Assembly: GCA_015655015.1 (NCBI GenBank)
Contig: JAATFV010000134.1
Location: forward strand, 1 to 46,857
Direction: 5' to 3'
DNA length: 46,857 nt
DNA from: Chitinophagales bacterium
GTDB taxonomy: Bacteria > Bacteroidota > Bacteroidia > Chitinophagales > Chitinophagaceae
This document shows, piece after piece, positions 43,816-46,857 of the stretch (position 1 is the stretch's first letter; each line of letters starts with the position of its first letter). The notes beneath the pieces are model-generated. The model did not search any database. It was not told the origin of the DNA and was given only the letters and a program-made list of their open reading frames with translations. Made by a program: the position numbers and the translations under genes.

Positions 43816-44382
43816 ATGACAGAAAGCTACCATACGACAACCAGCGGAAAACGGATAAAATTTCTTTCTTTTATTGTCTTCCTATTTTCCGTCAGTGTCG
43901 CCTTGTCTTCCTGCAAGATCTATTCTTTTAAGGACGTTTCGATCCCTTCCCAGGTGAAAAGCATTCATATTGCCTATATTGAGAACAGGGCGCGGCTGAT
44001 CAATCCCCAGCTAGCCCCTCAGCTGAATGATAAATTAAGGCAAAAGATCAACCAGCAGGCATCCAAGCTGGCCCAGCGGGAGACTTCCGATGCCGATTAC
44101 GACGTCTCCGGAACGATCACCGATTACAATTATACCACATCCGGCATTTCCCAGCAGCAGGCATCAAGTAACCGGCTCAATGTAACCGTGCATCTTGTTT
44201 TTAAGAATCACCTGGACCCTACCGGCAAGACCGTCGCACCGGCAGATTTCGAAGCGGATGTAACGAGGAATTTTGATTTTGCCGCCACACTCTCTATCCA
44301 GGATGCCGAAGCACAGTTATTACCGACCATTGTCAGCAATATGACGGATGAAATTTTTAACAAGCTCTTCTCCAACTGGTAG
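43816..44382 (+). CDS. lptE: LptE-family LPS assembly lipoprotein
   Basis: 188 residues from the ATG at 43816; an earlier ATG at 43753 overlaps the regulator stop and gives a less typical leader. A lipoprotein signal (FLSFIVFLFSVSVALSSC) is clear. The mature part has the LptE-like pattern IYSFKDVSIPSQVKSIHIAY, QLNDKLRQKINQQASKLAQR, YDVSGTITDYNYTTSGI and RLNVTVHLVF. LptE helps insert LptD in the outer membrane for LPS transport. In Bacteroidota the family is divergent, so the assignment is by pattern and neighbourhood. It is followed 11 bases later by the acidic protein gene. Confidence 0.8.
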   Translation: MTESYHTTTSGKRIKFLSFIVFLFSVSVALSSCKIYSFKDVSIPSQVKSIHIAYIENRARLINPQLAPQLNDKLRQKINQQASKLAQRETSDADYDVSGTITDYNYTTSGISQQQASSNRLNVTVHLVFKNHLDPTGKTVAPADFEADVTRNFDFAATLSIQDAEAQLLPTIVSNMTDEIFNKLFSNW

Positions 44383-44393
44383 AAAAGGCAATA

Positions 44394-45833
44394 ATGACTC
44401 TTCCCATGCAGCAGATCATCAGACATCTTTTCCAGGTAGATACCCTGGAAGAAGTTCCGCGGGAACGCCTGGAAGAACTGGTAGGTTCCTATCCCTCTTT
44501 CGGGGTTGGGCGCTACCTGCTCTCCCGCAAGCTCCAGACAGAGAATGCAGGCCATTTTTCCGAAGAGACACAAAAAACCAATCTTTATTTTTCCAATCCT
44601 TTCTGGCTGCAATGGCTGCTGCAGAACGAAGTGGAAGAACAAAGACCAGCCTATACCCGGACGGCGTCTCCCGTTTATACTCACGTGGAGGAACCTGCTG
44701 TAGCTGATGATACCGCAGGGCTGTCGGAAGATACCCCAGGACTCGCGCCTGAGCTCATTGCCGGAGAAGAAACCAGCCCTGACCGGGAAGCCCCCATTGG
44801 AGGATCGATAGTCTCTGAAAAAGAGTCTGTCATAGAGGAAGAAGAGGGCATCGGGGAAGCACTAGTCATGGAAGCGGATTCTGTCCCCGAAGAGAAAACA
44901 GCTCCTATGACCGGCTCCGAGGGGCCCCCGGTGGCCGCAGAGGCGCCTGCCGGCACCGAAAAACAGGAATTTGCGAATGGACCTGTCATTGTGGAAGAAC
45001 CTGGCGCAGATGAGGAATTAGCAGAGGCGGAATTAAAGGAGCTGCCCCCAGCCCCCCTTTCAGCGGCCGAATCCCTGCTCCATAACTTAGCGGAAGCCAG
45101 AGAGCTGCGGCAGTCCCTGGCGCAGATGAATGAAGCGGAAGAATTCCCGGAAGAGCTACCTGATGAAGAGCTGGCCCCGGACTACGAGCCGGCGGATTTC
45201 GAAAAGGCCCGGGAGGCCATTGCAGGCAGAATTGCTGCGGCCGCATCGGAGACGTCGTTTACGCAGCCCTCAGCGGAAGTACAATCCGGGATCCCGGTCA
45301 CGCAGTCTCCCGAAGCCCCGTCGGGGTCTCCCGCCATACCCGCTACGGAGACGCCCGGTATCGCTGCCTCTGCCAGCCAATCCGCCTCCGGCAGCTCCGG
45401 GTCCTCTTCAACGGAGGCCCCCACTGCGATAGTCTCCCATGCCATGGCCCTCGCAGAACCAATTGTTATGTTTGAGCCTTACCACACGATTGACTATTTT
45501 GCCTCCGTAGGCATTAAGTTCGTACAGGACGACAATCCACAGGACAAGCTGGGAAAACAATTGAAAAGCTTTACCGAGTGGCTGAAGGTCATGCGTAAGC
45601 TGCCGCAGAAGAACCAGGAGATCGTACCGGATGTGGCTGCCGAGCACCAGATCCAGGCCATCGCCGCCCATTCCATAAAAGGAAAGGAGGTCCTTACCGA
45701 AACCATGGCAGAAGTACTGGGCAAACAGGGAATGCGGGAAAAAGCTATGGAAGTATACCATAAATTAAGTTTGCTCAATCCTGATAAAAGCGCTTATTTT
45801 GCAGCTAAGATCGAACAATTAAAAATAGATTAA
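44394..45833 (+). CDS. Acidic, low-complexity protein of unknown function
   Basis: 479 residues. The N-terminus (~1-85) and C-terminus (~365-479) look folded: LEEVPRERLEELVGSYPSFG and YFASVGIKFVQDDNPQDKLG; the C-terminal end (TMAEVLGKQGMREKAMEVYH) looks like a TPR-like helical pair. The middle (~90-360) is rich in Glu, Pro, Ala and Ser and probably disordered. There is no signal peptide, so it is likely cytoplasmic. I recall such proteins upstream of secG in Bacteroidota, but no function is known. It ends one base before secG, suggesting co-translation. Confidence 0.85.
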   Translation: MTLPMQQIIRHLFQVDTLEEVPRERLEELVGSYPSFGVGRYLLSRKLQTENAGHFSEETQKTNLYFSNPFWLQWLLQNEVEEQRPAYTRTASPVYTHVEEPAVADDTAGLSEDTPGLAPELIAGEETSPDREAPIGGSIVSEKESVIEEEEGIGEALVMEADSVPEEKTAPMTGSEGPPVAAEAPAGTEKQEFANGPVIVEEPGADEELAEAELKELPPAPLSAAESLLHNLAEARELRQSLAQMNEAEEFPEELPDEELAPDYEPADFEKAREAIAGRIAAAASETSFTQPSAEVQSGIPVTQSPEAPSGSPAIPATETPGIAASASQSASGSSGSSSTEAPTAIVSHAMALAEPIVMFEPYHTIDYFASVGIKFVQDDNPQDKLGKQLKSFTEWLKVMRKLPQKNQEIVPDVAAEHQIQAIAAHSIKGKEVLTETMAEVLGKQGMREKAMEVYHKLSLLNPDKSAYFAAKIEQLKID

Positions 45834-45834
45834 T

Positions 45835-46152
45835 ATGGCTCTCTTATTCGTGTTATTGATCATTGTAGCATGTGTGTTCCTGGGATTGATCATCCTCGTC
45901 CAGAATCCCAAAGGCGGTGGATTAGCCGGTAATGTAGGCGGATTCAGCAATCAGCTGATGGGTGTTAAGCAAACCACGGATGTCCTGGAAAAGGGCACCT
46001 GGGTACTCGCCCTGGTTGTTAGCTTATTATGTCTTTTTTCCGTTGTATTCGTTCCCAAGGCTACCAGCGCCAGCCAGCGGGTACCTGAAAAGGTGAATGC
46101 CACTTCAGTACCTTCCGGCCAGCAAGCTCCGGCGGCTCCTGTTACTAAATAA
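45835..46152 (+). CDS. secG: Protein-export membrane protein SecG
   Basis: 105 residues with two transmembrane helices (about 2-21 and 55-75) and the conserved loop LIILVQNPKGGGLAGNVGGF between them. SecG is the small accessory subunit of the SecYEG channel and aids SecA-driven export. The C-terminal tail is Pro/Ala/Ser-rich and may be cytoplasmic or periplasmic depending on topology. It begins one base after the unknown acidic gene and ends before a strong terminator at 46211. Confidence 0.95.
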   Translation: MALLFVLLIIVACVFLGLIILVQNPKGGGLAGNVGGFSNQLMGVKQTTDVLEKGTWVLALVVSLLCLFSVVFVPKATSASQRVPEKVNATSVPSGQQAPAAPVTK

Positions 46153-46210
46153 AATAATAGGGATGCACCTGCTCCCGGGAAGTAAATAGTCCGATTAAAA
46201 TTATTTTCAG

Positions 46211-46238
46211 CCCTGCCACCAAACTGGCAGGGTTTTTT
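46211..46238 (+). terminator. Rho-independent terminator after secG
   Basis: CCCTGCC and GGCAGGG pair over an 8-base loop and run straight into TTTTTT. It separates the operon ending in secG from mltG. Confidence 0.92.
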
Positions 46239-46386
46239 CGTTATTGAACCGCCCGGGATTCCGGTTCCCGGGTAGTAAAAAAAACAGAATGGCCCATCCA
46301 TACATTTTCCATTTCTGAGACGGGCCCTTTTCTTATTTTGCGAACGCATCGAATATCCATGAACACCCTTTAAAAAACCAACAAAC

Positions 46387-46857
46387 GTGAGTAAGCGAAA
46401 AATTTTCGGTATCGTATCCCTGGCCCTGCTCCTGGTAATTTGCTTTACAGCCTGGCGGCTGTTTGGTCCCGCCACCGCCTTCAGCAACGAGAAATACGAC
46501 CTGTACATACGAACAGGAATGAATTATGAGCAGGTAGTTGCCCTGATGGAAAAAGACACTGTATTGAGAAGTCCCTTTTCCTTTAAATTTCTGGCCGGGA
46601 GAATGGGCTACCCGCAGAATGTCAAAGCCGGCAAGTATGAGATCAAAAAGGACATGAGCCTGCTCAACATCCTGCGGATGTTACGCAACGGACGACAGAC
46701 GCCGGTTCACATAGTCATTACCAAATTCCGGACCCTGCAGGGGCTTTCCGCAGCAATCGGTAAAAAATTTGAAAGCGATTCGGCCGCCATTGCCGCATTC
46801 ATCTCCAATAAGGACTCTTTGGCGCCCTTCGGAGTGGATTCCAATACATTCATGACC
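46387..46857 (+). CDS. mltG: Endolytic murein transglycosylase (5' part)
   Basis: 157 codons are seen, starting with GTG at 46387 (SKRKIFGIVSLALLLVI), and the frame is open to the window end. An N-terminal transmembrane anchor is followed by the LysM-like/YceG N-terminal module (MNYEQVVALMEKDTVLRSPF, KAGKYEIKKDMSLLNILRML). MltG cuts nascent peptidoglycan to end glycan strand growth. The catalytic Glu lies outside the window. It follows the secG terminator by about 150 bases, so it likely has its own promoter. Confidence 0.93.
   Translation, partial: MSKRKIFGIVSLALLLVICFTAWRLFGPATAFSNEKYDLYIRTGMNYEQVVALMEKDTVLRSPFSFKFLAGRMGYPQNVKAGKYEIKKDMSLLNILRMLRNGRQTPVHIVITKFRTLQGLSAAIGKKFESDSAAIAAFISNKDSLAPFGVDSNTFMT

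Overview
The window comes from a Bacteroidota chromosome, most probably a Chitinophagaceae-like member. The evidence is two SusC/SusD pairs with ECF sigma/FecR regulators, type IX secretion (T9SS) C-terminal domains of both type A and type B, several -7 boxes of the form TAnnTTTG, and Bacteroidota-type gene orders such as LptE-family lipoprotein / unknown protein / secG. Most of the window has mid-range GC by eye. The MntA/HepT pair at 41794..42439 is clearly AT-richer.

Left part (1..9259). Housekeeping and redox genes: a TPR-like exported protein (cut by the window edge), gyrA, a PyrR-like phosphoribosyltransferase, a membrane Fe-S protein of the HdrC/NarI type, a YceI protein, a Crp/Fnr regulator, an HdrB-like CCG-domain protein, a small unknown protein often mislabelled ABC transporter ATPase, and tRNA-Gly(CCC). 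Between yceI and crp lies what looks like a frameshifted small membrane protein gene.

Middle part (9540..32308). Two outer-membrane uptake loci face each other almost as mirror images. On the + strand: ECF sigma, FecR, SusC, SusD, a protein with two thioredoxin domains, and a TlpA-like lipoprotein. On the - strand: ECF sigma, FecR, SusC, SusD, a DUF5017 lipoprotein, and a very large GH28/SASA-type fusion enzyme that suggests an acetylated pectic substrate. They converge on one strong bidirectional terminator at 20431..20468. In both loci the SusC proteins have N-terminal STN domains, which fits sigma/anti-sigma signalling through the receptor. Each susC leader has a 9-bp hairpin with an 8-nt loop.

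Right-middle part (32357..40213, - strand). A secreted-protein cluster: glutaminyl-peptide cyclotransferase, a class A beta-lactamase-like serine hydrolase, a small lipoprotein, DUF1800, DUF1501 (Tat-like signal plus type A T9SS domain), and a PKD/gliding-type protein (type B T9SS domain). The DUF1800 protein has no visible signal peptide, although its DUF1501 partner carries Tat and T9SS signals. This is the least explained system in the window.

Right part (40319..46857, + strand). miaB, then an AT-rich MntA/HepT toxin-antitoxin pair, then a core-type run: sigma-54 activator, LptE-family lipoprotein, an acidic protein of unknown function, secG, a terminator, and the start of mltG.

All calls were made by reading the sequence and the translated frames. 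No database search or structure prediction was run.
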